From Spongiactinospora rosea (GTDB lineage Bacteria; Actinomycetota; Actinomycetes; Streptosporangiales; Streptosporangiaceae), in the NCBI RefSeq assembly GCF_003315795.1, contig NZ_QMEY01000025.1, positions 1 to 64,000 on the forward strand: a DNA stretch of 64,000 nt, in the 5' to 3' direction. Position 1 is the stretch's first letter, and each line of letters begins with the position of its first letter. Below are positions 43,505-52,158 of the stretch, in pieces. The notes beneath the pieces are model-generated. The model searched no databases. It had not been told where the DNA came from and worked only from the letters and a program-made list of their open reading frames with translations. Made by a program: the position numbers and the translations under genes.

Positions 43505-44482
43505 ATGAAACTCCGCACATCCCTTACCGTTCTCATCGCGTTCGTGCTCACCGCGGCGTGCAGTGGCGGGGGCGGTGAGACATCCACGCGATCGGCGTCC
43601 GGCCCCGGCCTGGAGAAGACCGAGATGACGATCGGCACGATGCCGGTCGTGGACGTCGCGCCGCTGCAACTCGCGGTGCGCGACGGGCTGTTCGCCAAGG
43701 AGGGTCTGCAGGTCAAGCTCCAGACCCTCGCGGGAGGCGCGGAGGCCATTCCGAAGCTGAAGAGCGGGGCGCTGGACGTCAGTTTCGGCAACTACGTCTC
43801 CTTCTTCAGCGCCTCGGCCAAGAACGTGCTCGATCTGAAGGTCGTCGCCGACGGGTTCCAGAGCGCGCCCAAGACCCACGTCATCATGGTGCCGAAGGAC
43901 AGCCCGATTGCCTCGCCCGCCGACCTCGCGGGCAAGACCATCGCGGTCAACACGCGCAGGAACGTCGGCACCATGCTGGTCAGGGTCGCCGCCGACGCGC
44001 ACGGCGTGAAACTCGACGAGGACGACAACTTCGTGGAGTTCCCCTTCCCGGAGATGGAAGCGGTGCTCAGGCAGAAGAAGGTGGACGCCGCACTCGTGGT
44101 CGAGCCGTTCGGCACGCTGCTCAGCCAGTCCATCGGGGCCAAGATGATCTGGGACACCGCCCAGGGGCCCACCGCCGACTTCCCGATCGCCGGTTACGCC
44201 ACCACCGGCGGTTTCGCCAAGGAGAACCCGAAGACCCTCGCCGCCTTCCAGCGGGCCATGGTCAAGGCCCAGGCCGTCGCGGCCGACCGCGCCGAGGTGG
44301 TGGAGATCATCCCGACGTACACCAAGATCGAGTCCGGGGTGGCGGGCAGCCTGGCCATCGGCGGGTTCCCCACCTCGCTGAACGCGACCCGGCTCCAGCG
44401 GGTGGCCGACAGCATGCGTGAGTACGGCCTGCTCGCCGAGGATCTGAACGTCTCGGACCTGCTCTTCTCGCCGTCCCGGTGA
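43505..44482 (+). CDS. Substrate-binding lipoprotein, NMT1/THI5/SsuA type
   Basis: A 325-residue lipoprotein with signal peptide and lipobox LTAAC (Cys at about 19), followed by a Gly/Ser linker. The mature protein matches the NMT1/THI5-like binding-protein fold: MTIGTMPVVDVAPLQLAVRDGLFAKEGL, LKSGALDVSFGNYVS, VNTRRNVGTMLV and a Glu/Asp-rich pocket. Family members bind sulfonates, nitrate, pyrimidine precursors or aromatic acids. GGAGG precedes ATG 43505 closely. First gene of the importer operon with two permeases and a FAD oxidoreductase. Confidence 0.9.
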   Translation: MKLRTSLTVLIAFVLTAACSGGGGETSTRSASGPGLEKTEMTIGTMPVVDVAPLQLAVRDGLFAKEGLQVKLQTLAGGAEAIPKLKSGALDVSFGNYVSFFSASAKNVLDLKVVADGFQSAPKTHVIMVPKDSPIASPADLAGKTIAVNTRRNVGTMLVRVAADAHGVKLDEDDNFVEFPFPEMEAVLRQKKVDAALVVEPFGTLLSQSIGAKMIWDTAQGPTADFPIAGYATTGGFAKENPKTLAAFQRAMVKAQAVAADRAEVVEIIPTYTKIESGVAGSLAIGGFPTSLNATRLQRVADSMREYGLLAEDLNVSDLLFSPSR

Positions 44483-45246
44483 ACACCGGGGCGATCGTCC
44501 GCGGCGCGATCGGCGCTCTGGTGCCGGCCGCGGCGGCCGAGGCGCTGACCCGGTCCGGCGTCCTGGGGCTGGCCCCCTTCAGCGAGGTCGCCGTGCGGTT
44601 CTTCGCCCTGGCCGCCGACGGCGGGTTCCTGCTGAACGCGGCCGACACCGTGACCGCCTGGGCGGCGGGCCTGGCCCTCGCGACGGTGGCCGCGGTGCTG
44701 ACCGGCGTGCTGCTCGGCTCGGTGCCGTTCCTGAACACCGCCGCGGGCGTGGTGGTGGAGTTCCTGCGGCCGATCCCCTCGGTGGCGCTGATCCCGCTGG
44801 CCATCCTGGTGTTCGGCGCGGAGACCCAGATGAAGATCGCGCTGATCTGCTACGCGGCGGCCTGGCCGATCCTGCTCAACACGATCTACGCGCTGCGGGA
44901 CGTGGACCCGCTGGCCAAGGAGGCGCTGCGCAGCTTCGGGTTCGGGCGGCTCGCCGTACTGTGGCGGGTCTCCCTGCCCAGCGCCGCGCCGTTCGTGGCC
45001 ACCGGGGTGCGGGTCTCGGCGGCGATCGGACTGGTCGTGGTCATCGGCGCGGAGCTGTACGGCGGCGGCGAGCGGGGCATCGGCGTCGTGCTGATCCAGG
45101 CGCGCAGCGGCGGCGGCGCCGATGACGTGATGCTCGCCGTGGCGCTGTGGGCGGGCGTCTTCGGCCTGGCGGTGAACGCCCTGCTGCAACGCCTCTCGCG
45201 TACGGCGTTCCGGTGGCACGCCGTACGGACGGGAGACCTGCGGTGA
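44479..45246 (+). CDS. ABC importer permease 1
   Basis: A 255-residue inner membrane protein with six helices and the permease coupling loop motif ALRDVDPLAKEALRSFGFGRLAVLWRVSLPSAAP-like region (about 135-170). GTG 44479 overlaps the stop of the binding-protein gene by 4 bp. It pairs with the permease at 45243 to form a heterodimeric channel served by the ATPase at 42422. Confidence 0.9.
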   Translation: MNTGAIVRGAIGALVPAAAAEALTRSGVLGLAPFSEVAVRFFALAADGGFLLNAADTVTAWAAGLALATVAAVLTGVLLGSVPFLNTAAGVVVEFLRPIPSVALIPLAILVFGAETQMKIALICYAAAWPILLNTIYALRDVDPLAKEALRSFGFGRLAVLWRVSLPSAAPFVATGVRVSAAIGLVVVIGAELYGGGERGIGVVLIQARSGGGADDVMLAVALWAGVFGLAVNALLQRLSRTAFRWHAVRTGDLR

Positions 45247-46046
45247 AGGGCCGCCTGCGCCGCGCGGTGACCTGGGCGGCGTCCCGGCTGTGGCTCGCGG
45301 TCCTGCTGGTGTGGCTCTGGGAACTGGTCACCACCCGGGTCGGGGAGGCGTACTTCCCGCCGCCGTCGCAGATCGTCGCCGCCGGGCGCGAACTCTGGTT
45401 CTCCGGCCCCCCGGAGCGGTTCTTCCTGACCGAGGACGCCGTCGAGGACTTCGGGCCGAGCCTGCTCAACCTGTTCGCCGGGTGGCTGCTGACCGGCCTG
45501 GCCGGCATCGCCCTGGGGGTGGCGCTCGGGCTGTCGCGCGCGTTCGCCGGTTACGTCGAGCCCATCGTCCATTTCGGCCGGGCCATCCCGCCGCCCACGC
45601 TGATCTCGGTGTTCCTCAGCGTGTTCGCGCTCGGCACGTCGATGCAGGTGGCGACCATCGTGTTCGGCGTCATCTGGCCGGTGGTGCTGAACACCATGGA
45701 CGGCGTGCGCACGGTGGACCGGCTGTACCTGGACAGCGCCGAGGTCTTCGGGGTGCGCGGATTGCGCCGGTTGCGCAGGATCGTGCTGCCCGCCGCCGCC
45801 CCCAAAATCATCGCTGGGCTGCGGATCAGCATCGGCCTCGCGCTGATCCTCATGGTGCTGTCGGAGATGTTCGGCAGCAAGCACGGGATCGGCGCGCACC
45901 TGGTGGACAGCCAGCGCGACTTCGAACCGGCCGCGATGTGGGCGGGCATCGTGTTCGTCGGCCTGCTCGGCTACCTGCTCAACGCCGCCTTCACACTCGC
46001 CGAACGCCGCGGGCCGGGCCGGTACCGCGCCCGCGCGGCCACCTGA
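45243..46046 (+). CDS. ABC importer permease 2
   Basis: A 267-residue permease related to the previous one, with LWLAVLLVWLWELVTTRVGEAYFPPPSQI at the N terminus (typical of SsuC/TauC) and the coupling motif SAEVFGVRGLRRLRRIVLPAAAPKI (about 165-190). GTG 45243 overlaps the previous stop (GTGA). Two distinct permease genes instead of one are less usual for this importer class. Confidence 0.9.
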   Translation: MKGRLRRAVTWAASRLWLAVLLVWLWELVTTRVGEAYFPPPSQIVAAGRELWFSGPPERFFLTEDAVEDFGPSLLNLFAGWLLTGLAGIALGVALGLSRAFAGYVEPIVHFGRAIPPPTLISVFLSVFALGTSMQVATIVFGVIWPVVLNTMDGVRTVDRLYLDSAEVFGVRGLRRLRRIVLPAAAPKIIAGLRISIGLALILMVLSEMFGSKHGIGAHLVDSQRDFEPAAMWAGIVFVGLLGYLLNAAFTLAERRGPGRYRARAAT

Positions 46047-46059
46047 GGAGGGAGGACCC

Positions 46060-47325
46060 ATGCGCGTATTGATCATCGGCGCGGGGATCGGCGGGCTGGC
46101 CGCCGCGCTCAGCCTGCACGCCGCCCGCGTGGACTGCGTGATCGCCGAGTCGGTGGCGGAACTGCGCCCGCTCGGCGTCGGCATCAACCTGCAGCCGCAC
46201 GCCGTGCGCGAACTGACCGAACTGGGGCTGGGCGAGGCGCTGGCCGAGATCGGGGTGCAGGCCGGCTTCCTGTCCTACACCGACAGGTACGGCGGGGAGA
46301 TCCTTTCCCTGCCGCGCGGGCGGGGGGCCGGTTACCACTGGCCGCAGTACTCGATCCACCGGGGCGAACTCCAGATGCTGATGCTGGAGGCGGTCCGCGA
46401 GCGGCTGGGCCCAGGCGGCGTGCGGACCGGGCTGGCCTTCGAGGACTTCACGCAGGACGCCCGCGGCGTCGTCGCGCGATTATGCGAGGTCCGCTCGGGC
46501 CGTCCGGTGGAGGAGCGCGCCGACGTGCTGGTCGGCGCGGACGGCGTCAACTCCGTGGTGAGGGCCCGGCTGCACCCTTCGGAGGGTCCGCTGCTGTGGA
46601 ACGGGATCCGGATGTGGCGCGGGGCGGCGTCCGGCCGGGAGGAGTTCCTGGACGGCGCGACGGTGCTGGTCGCCGGGTCCAACCGGGCGGCGAAGTTCGT
46701 CGCCTATCCGATCTCGGCGCGGGAGCGGGCGCGCGGCAGGGCGCTGGTCAACTGGGTGGCCGAGGTCAAGGTCGGCGAACCGGGCCCGGTTCCGGCCGTC
46801 GACTGGTCAAGGACCGGACGGCTGGAGGATGTCCTGGCCCACTACGAGGAGTGGCGGTTGCCCTATTTGGACGTACCGGAATTGATCCGGGCCAGTGACC
46901 GAATACTGGAGTACCCCATGGCGGACCGGGACCCGCTGCCCTTCTGGAGCGAGGGTCGCGTGACGCTCCTGGGCGACGCGGCTCACCCGATGTATCCCAT
47001 CGGGTCGAACGGCGGATCGCAGGCCGTACTGGACGCGCGGGTGCTCGCCCGGGCGCTGGCGCTGCGCGCGCCGGACGTGCCCGCGGCGCTCGCCGACTAC
47101 GAGGACGAGCGGCGGGAGGCCACCGCGGGGCTGGTCCTCGCCCACCGGGAGCTGCCGATGGAGGAGACGATCGGCAAGGTGCACGACCGTGCGCCGCACG
47201 GATTCACCGATATCGCGGACGTGCTCACCCCCGCCGAGCTGGCGGATATGGCGGCCGTCCAGAAGCGGATCACGGATATGGACGTCCGGACGCTCAACGA
47301 GCGTCTTTCATGGAGCGTCCCCTAG
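46060..47325 (+). CDS. FAD-dependent oxidoreductase/monooxygenase
   Basis: A 421-residue aromatic-hydroxylase-like flavoprotein. The FAD dinucleotide motif VLIIGAGIGGLAAALSLHAA opens the protein, DVLVGADGVNSVVR is at about 152-165 and GRVTLLGDAAHPMYPIGSNGGSQAV at about 300-324, the three hallmarks of PHBH-type monooxygenases. It uses NAD(P)H and O2 on an unknown ring compound. GAGGAGGGAGG precedes ATG 46060. It follows the permease by 13 bp, so the importer probably brings in its substrate. Confidence 0.9.
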   Translation: MRVLIIGAGIGGLAAALSLHAARVDCVIAESVAELRPLGVGINLQPHAVRELTELGLGEALAEIGVQAGFLSYTDRYGGEILSLPRGRGAGYHWPQYSIHRGELQMLMLEAVRERLGPGGVRTGLAFEDFTQDARGVVARLCEVRSGRPVEERADVLVGADGVNSVVRARLHPSEGPLLWNGIRMWRGAASGREEFLDGATVLVAGSNRAAKFVAYPISARERARGRALVNWVAEVKVGEPGPVPAVDWSRTGRLEDVLAHYEEWRLPYLDVPELIRASDRILEYPMADRDPLPFWSEGRVTLLGDAAHPMYPIGSNGGSQAVLDARVLARALALRAPDVPAALADYEDERREATAGLVLAHRELPMEETIGKVHDRAPHGFTDIADVLTPAELADMAAVQKRITDMDVRTLNERLSWSVP

Positions 47326-47538
47326 TTTCGGACAGGTTGTAAACGTAGTTTAAGTAGGCATGATTCGATTGCTCACAATTGCGATTGAAATGAAAATTGG
47401 TGCCTTTGAGGCATTGGCCCGGTGTGACGACTTGTGCTCAAATGAACCCTCGCCCCACCACGTACACAGTGATCCCCCACGAGCTCGGCGCCCTCGGGTA
47501 CTCGCCACCCCGCGTCCGAGGAGAGGTTTCGCACGCTG

Positions 47539-50469
47539 ATGACTGCAACATCCCCCACGGGCCGCGACCGCGGCCCGGGTGCCTTACCCGCGCCTGTAGC
47601 TCCGCCACCGGGCGCGCAGGGGACGTATCCGGACAGAGCAGGCGGCGACCGCGGCAACTGGGAGGCCCCTCTGGCGGCCACCGCCACGCAGGGGGAGCGG
47701 GGCGGGAGACGAGGCCGTCGCGATGAGACGGGCAGGACGGCGAAGGCCGCCCCGCCCGCAGCCTCGCGCGCCACGCCCGGCGGCGGGTGGCCGTCCGTGC
47801 GCAACTGGCGGGTGCGGTCCCGGCTGATCGTGCTGGTCCTCATCCCGACGATGGCCGGAGTCGTGCTCGGCGGGTTCCGCATCGCCGACTCCGTGGCCGA
47901 GGCGGACGAGTACGAGCGGGCGCGCGCGCTCGCGTCGTTCGCCATCGCACTCGGCGACCTCGCCCACGAGCTGGAGCTGGAACGCGACCTCGCGGCGCGC
48001 TTCGTCGCGGCCGGGCGGCGGGCCGAGGACCTGGAGACCCTGCGGGTACAGGAACAGCAGTCCGTCGATGACCTGCGGCGGGAGGTGAACCGCGCGCTCG
48101 ACGCCGCGCTCGCCGGCAGCGGCTCCCCGCGGGTGGTCGGCGAGATCGCCCAGATCCGCACCCGGCTGAAGCAGCTCGACGGCGTGCGGGCGGCCGTCAT
48201 ACGTACCGAACTGGGCGCAGAGCCGGTGCTCTACCGCTACAACGGGATCGTGGACGACCTGCTGGCCGTGCACGACGAGATCGGCCAGGGACTGTCCGGC
48301 GGCGAGACGCTGGCGAACGGCGTCAGCGCGTTCCAGGCGCTGACCGAGGCCAAGGAGCACGCCTCCAGCGAGCGGGCCCTGCTGTCGGTGGCCATCGCCT
48401 CGGGCGGCTTCACCGCGACCCTGGTGGACGAGCTGGCCGCCGTACGCGCCGGACGCGACAGCGCGCTCGCCACGTTCAAGTCCGAGGCGACGCCGGCCCA
48501 GCGCCAGTTCTACGACGACACCGTCACCGGCCAGAAGGTGGACCGGGCCGAGTACATGCGGCTGCGCGCCATCATCGCGGCCACCGGAGGACCCTCCGCC
48601 CGCCCCGCCGCGCCGCTCGCGCCCCAGGAACTCGGCCGCTGGTTCGACGCCACGAGCGACACCATCGAGCGGATGCGCGTCGTGGAGCGCCGCGTGGGCG
48701 CCTGGATCGTGGCGACCAGCCTCGAACTCCGCGACCGCGAACGCCGCGGCGCGCTGTCCGTCACCGTCGCGGTGGGCCTGCTGCTGCTCATGGTCCTCGG
48801 CATCACCGCCGTCATGGCGCGCTCGCTGGCCGGTCCGCTGCGCCGGCTGCGCGACGCGGCGCTGGAGGTCGCCGGACGCCGCCTGCCCGAGACGGTCGAC
48901 GCCCTGCGGGAGGGCGGCGAGGGCGCCGCGCCCGGGGACCTCCAGCCGATCGGCGTGACCACCCGCGACGAGATCGGCGAGGTCGCGCGGGCGTTCGACG
49001 AGGTGCACCGGGAGGCCGTACGGCTGGCGGGCCAGGAGGCCACCCTGCGCAACAACGTCAACGCGATGTTCGTCAACCTGTCCAGGCGTTCCCAGACCCT
49101 GGTGGAACGGCAGCTCACCCTCATCGAGTCCCTGGAACAGGGCGAGCAGGACGAAAGCCGGCTGGGCCACCTGTTCCGGCTCGACCACCTGGCCACCCGC
49201 ATGCGGCGCAACAGCGAGAACCTGCTGGTGCTCGCCGGGCAGGAGCCCGCCCGCCGGTGGGGCGGGCCGGTACCCCTGATCGACGTGGCCCGTGCCGCGC
49301 TGTCGGAGGTCGAGAACTACGAGAGGGTCGTCCTGCGCATCCCGACCGGCCCCGCCGTGGTCGGCTCCGGTGTCAACGACCTCGTCCACCTGATCGCCGA
49401 ACTGGTGGAGAACGCGATCTCCTTCTCGCCGAGCGAGACCGCGGTGACCGTCTCCACCAACCGGATCGACGGCGGCGGCATGATGATCGCGGTCAGCGAC
49501 GTCGGGATCGGGATGACCGCGGCCGAGCTGTCCCAGACGAACTGGCGGCTGGCCAATCCGCCGGTGGTGGACGTGTCGGTGTCGCGGCGGATGGGCCTGT
49601 TCGTGGTCGGGCGGCTGGCGTTGCGGCACGGCATCAGGGTCCAGCTCCGCCAGCAGGAGACCGGCGGGCTCACCGCCATGGTCCTGGTACCGGACACGCT
49701 GCTGGCCGAACCCGAGCCGTGGAACGGGGTCTCGCGGGCGGCGCACGAACGGCAGGCCGCGCTCGCGTCCGGCGCTCCCGGCCCTTCGCCGATGTTCACG
49801 CCCACGATCACCTCCCCGGGGTCCGCGCTCCGCGAGGACCTGTGGAGCGACAGACCGCGCGGCGGGGACTCCGGCGCGTGGGAGATACCGCCGGGGATTT
49901 TCTCTTTCCGCGATTCGGCCGCGGAGGCGACCGGGCCCATCGACCGGATGACCGGTGGGGCGCCCGCCGGGACCGCCGGGCGTTTCAACGGCTCGGACGT
50001 CCCCCGCGACCCCGACGACTACCTGCCGATCTTCGCCGCGGTCGAGTCCGACTGGTTCCGCGCGGCGAACCCGCGGCAGGAGACCGACCGGCCGGGCGGG
50101 GACGCTCCGCCGCCGGACCCGCGCCACTGGACCTCACCCGCCGACGCCGGGTACAAGGCCGCCGAACAGGTCGCCGGCGGGCCCGCGCTCGGCGGCATCA
50201 CCCACGCCGGCCTTCCCAAGCGCGTGCCCAAGGCCAACCTGGTGCCCGGCGCGGTCACCGCCGGGCCGCAGAGCGTGCCGGTGCCCGCCGCGCTGCCCGC
50301 GCCCGTGCCCCGCAGGCCCCCCGTCTCGCCGGAGGCCGTACGCGACCGCCTGGCGGGCTTCCAGCAGGGCGTGCGGCAGGCCCGCGCCGCCTCGCGCGGC
50401 GAACCGGCCGGGGAACCGGCCCCCACGGACTTCACCTGGAACGCAGAGAACAGCAAGGAGGACTCGTGA
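47539..50469 (+). CDS. cvnA: Conservon sensor histidine kinase (second conservon)
   Basis: A 976-residue paralogue of the kinase at 36898. A disordered N-terminal 85 residues, TM1 (about 95-113), extracytoplasmic helical sensor, TM2 (about 412-432), HAMP, RLDHLATRMRRNSENLLVLAG with the likely phospho-His, and an ATPase domain with IAELVENAISFSP and SDVGIGMT (about 614-717). The tail of 260 residues is shorter and lacks the GDSGAF repeats but keeps GLPKRVPKANLVPG. GAGGAGAGG lies upstream of ATG 47539. Probably the lead gene of a separate transcription unit, 213 bp after the FAD gene. Confidence 0.93.
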   Translation: MTATSPTGRDRGPGALPAPVAPPPGAQGTYPDRAGGDRGNWEAPLAATATQGERGGRRGRRDETGRTAKAAPPAASRATPGGGWPSVRNWRVRSRLIVLVLIPTMAGVVLGGFRIADSVAEADEYERARALASFAIALGDLAHELELERDLAARFVAAGRRAEDLETLRVQEQQSVDDLRREVNRALDAALAGSGSPRVVGEIAQIRTRLKQLDGVRAAVIRTELGAEPVLYRYNGIVDDLLAVHDEIGQGLSGGETLANGVSAFQALTEAKEHASSERALLSVAIASGGFTATLVDELAAVRAGRDSALATFKSEATPAQRQFYDDTVTGQKVDRAEYMRLRAIIAATGGPSARPAAPLAPQELGRWFDATSDTIERMRVVERRVGAWIVATSLELRDRERRGALSVTVAVGLLLLMVLGITAVMARSLAGPLRRLRDAALEVAGRRLPETVDALREGGEGAAPGDLQPIGVTTRDEIGEVARAFDEVHREAVRLAGQEATLRNNVNAMFVNLSRRSQTLVERQLTLIESLEQGEQDESRLGHLFRLDHLATRMRRNSENLLVLAGQEPARRWGGPVPLIDVARAALSEVENYERVVLRIPTGPAVVGSGVNDLVHLIAELVENAISFSPSETAVTVSTNRIDGGGMMIAVSDVGIGMTAAELSQTNWRLANPPVVDVSVSRRMGLFVVGRLALRHGIRVQLRQQETGGLTAMVLVPDTLLAEPEPWNGVSRAAHERQAALASGAPGPSPMFTPTITSPGSALREDLWSDRPRGGDSGAWEIPPGIFSFRDSAAEATGPIDRMTGGAPAGTAGRFNGSDVPRDPDDYLPIFAAVESDWFRAANPRQETDRPGGDAPPPDPRHWTSPADAGYKAAEQVAGGPALGGITHAGLPKRVPKANLVPGAVTAGPQSVPVPAALPAPVPRRPPVSPEAVRDRLAGFQQGVRQARAASRGEPAGEPAPTDFTWNAENSKEDS

Positions 50470-50527
50470 TCAAGCGGGTTCATGTGCATGGCGCGAGCGC
50501 CCCGGCGCGCGCCATCAAGGAGGGGCA

Positions 50528-50950
50528 GTGCGAGAACTGAGCCAGGCGGCACGCGGTATCAACTGGCTGATCACCGACTTCGTGCACAACGTGCCGGGAG
50601 TGGCGCACACCGTCGTGGTGTCGTCCGACGGCCTGCCGCTGGCCTTCTCGGAGGGCTTCCCGAGAGACCGGGCCGACCAGCTCGCCGCGGTCGCGGCCGG
50701 GCTGATCAGCCTGACCCAGGGCGCCTCCCGGGTGTTCGAGGGGGGAGCGGTCACCCAGACGGTGGTGGAGATGCAGCGCGGGCTGCTCCTGATCATGTCG
50801 ATCAGCGACGGGTCATGTCTGGCGGTGCTGGCCGCGCCCGACTGCGACATGGGTCTGGTGGCCTATCAGATGACGCTTCTCGTGGAGCGGGCCGGGCAGG
50901 TGCTCACGCCCGCCGTACGCGCGGAGCTCCAGGCCGCCCATCCACGGTGA
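50528..50950 (+). CDS. cvnB: Conservon roadblock/LC7 protein (second conservon)
   Basis: A 140-residue roadblock/LC7 protein closely similar to the one at 40325: GINWLITDFVHNVPGVAHTVVVSSDGL, FEGGAVTQTVVEM, CDMGLVAYQMTLLVERAG. GTG 50528 has AAGGAGGGG just upstream. It follows cvnA by 58 bp and is followed by cvnC after 24 bp. Confidence 0.93.
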   Translation: MRELSQAARGINWLITDFVHNVPGVAHTVVVSSDGLPLAFSEGFPRDRADQLAAVAAGLISLTQGASRVFEGGAVTQTVVEMQRGLLLIMSISDGSCLAVLAAPDCDMGLVAYQMTLLVERAGQVLTPAVRAELQAAHPR

Positions 50951-50974
50951 TGGGCGGGACCCTAGGAGGTCGCC

Positions 50975-51439
50975 GTGACAGGACACGGCTTTCATGATGG
51001 CCGTCCGCTAGGAATGCCGTACAACCCCCCGTACGAACCCATGGACGAGCCCCACCGGAACACCGGTGGGGCGCATTACCTCACGCCGCCTCCGGCCGGG
51101 GAGCAGAGCTCCCTGGTCCGGCCGTACGCCGTGACGGGCGGGCGCACCGCCCCCCGTACGCAGCTCGCAGTGGAGGCGCTGGTCTCCTCACTGACCTCCC
51201 TGCAGCAGGATCTGACCCACCGGACCCCCGAGTACCAGGCGATCAGTGCGCTGTGCCGGCAGGTGCGGTCGGTCGCCGAGATCTCCGCGCTGCTGCGTAT
51301 CCCGCTCGGCGTCACCAGGATCCTCGTCGCCGACATGGCGGCCGAGGGGCTGGTCCAGGTGCACCAGACGACCTTGGAGGCGGGCAAGCCGGATCGCAAT
51401 CTGTTGGAAAGGGTGCTCAGTGGACTTCGCAGACTCTAA
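50975..51439 (+). CDS. cvnC: Conservon DUF742 protein (second conservon)
   Basis: A 154-residue DUF742 protein; the first 45 residues are a Pro-rich extension absent from the copy at 40757. The common part includes VRPYAVTGGRTAPRTQLAVEALV and TPEYQAISALCRQVRSVAEI followed by a winged-helix segment, ending NLLERVLSGLRRL. GTG 50975 has AGGAGGT upstream. Overlaps cvnD by 20 bp. Confidence 0.93.
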   Translation: MTGHGFHDGRPLGMPYNPPYEPMDEPHRNTGGAHYLTPPPAGEQSSLVRPYAVTGGRTAPRTQLAVEALVSSLTSLQQDLTHRTPEYQAISALCRQVRSVAEISALLRIPLGVTRILVADMAAEGLVQVHQTTLEAGKPDRNLLERVLSGLRRL

Positions 51440-52013
51440 TCGGAGTGGCGGCCTGACCTCGACGAAGATCGTCGTGGCGGGCGGTTTCGGCGTTGGGAAG
51501 ACGACTTTCGTCGGGGCGGTTTCAGAGATCTTGCCGCTGACCACGGAAGCGATGATGACGAACGCGAGCGCGGCCATCGACGACACGGCCCTGACGCCGA
51601 TGAAGACGACGACCACCGTGGCGATGGACTTCGGCCGGGTGTCGCTGGACCGGGATTTGATCCTCTACCTGTTCGGCACTCCCGGTCAGCACCGTTTCTG
51701 GTTCATGTGGGACGACCTGGTGCGCGGCGCGATCGGCGCGGTGGTGCTGATCGACACCCGCAGGCTTGCCGACAGTTTTCCCGCCGTGGACTATTTCGAG
51801 GAGGCCAAGCTGCCGTTCATCGTGGCGGTCAACGGCTTCGACGGCCACTACTCCCACACCGAGGAGGAACTGCGCGAGGCGCTGACCCTGGCCCCGCAGA
51901 TTCCCATTGTCCAGACCGACGCACGGGCCCGCGAGTCGGTCAAATCCACACTGATCACTTTGGTGGAGCACGCGCTGACGATTCGCATGGCCGTACCGGG
52001 TGGGGGACGCTGA
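51420..52013 (+). CDS. cvnD: Conservon small GTPase (second conservon)
   Basis: A 197-residue GTPase with G1 GGFGVGKTT, G3 FGTPGQHRFWF and AVNGFDG at the base-recognition loop. GTG 51420 lies inside cvnC behind GGAAAGG. It completes the second conservon; ffh starts 145 bp later. Confidence 0.94.
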   Translation: MDFADSNRSGGLTSTKIVVAGGFGVGKTTFVGAVSEILPLTTEAMMTNASAAIDDTALTPMKTTTTVAMDFGRVSLDRDLILYLFGTPGQHRFWFMWDDLVRGAIGAVVLIDTRRLADSFPAVDYFEEAKLPFIVAVNGFDGHYSHTEEELREALTLAPQIPIVQTDARARESVKSTLITLVEHALTIRMAVPGGGR

Positions 52014-52158
52014 ACGCCCGTCAGAGGTTAGGCTGGGAGGCTGAGTCGCCCGGGACCGTGTGCAGTACGCCTTGCGAGACGCTCCCAGGCGGCGCACCAC
52101 TCCGTTGCACGACCGCACGACCTGACGCAGGACCTGACGCGCAGAGGCTGGCCATCAC

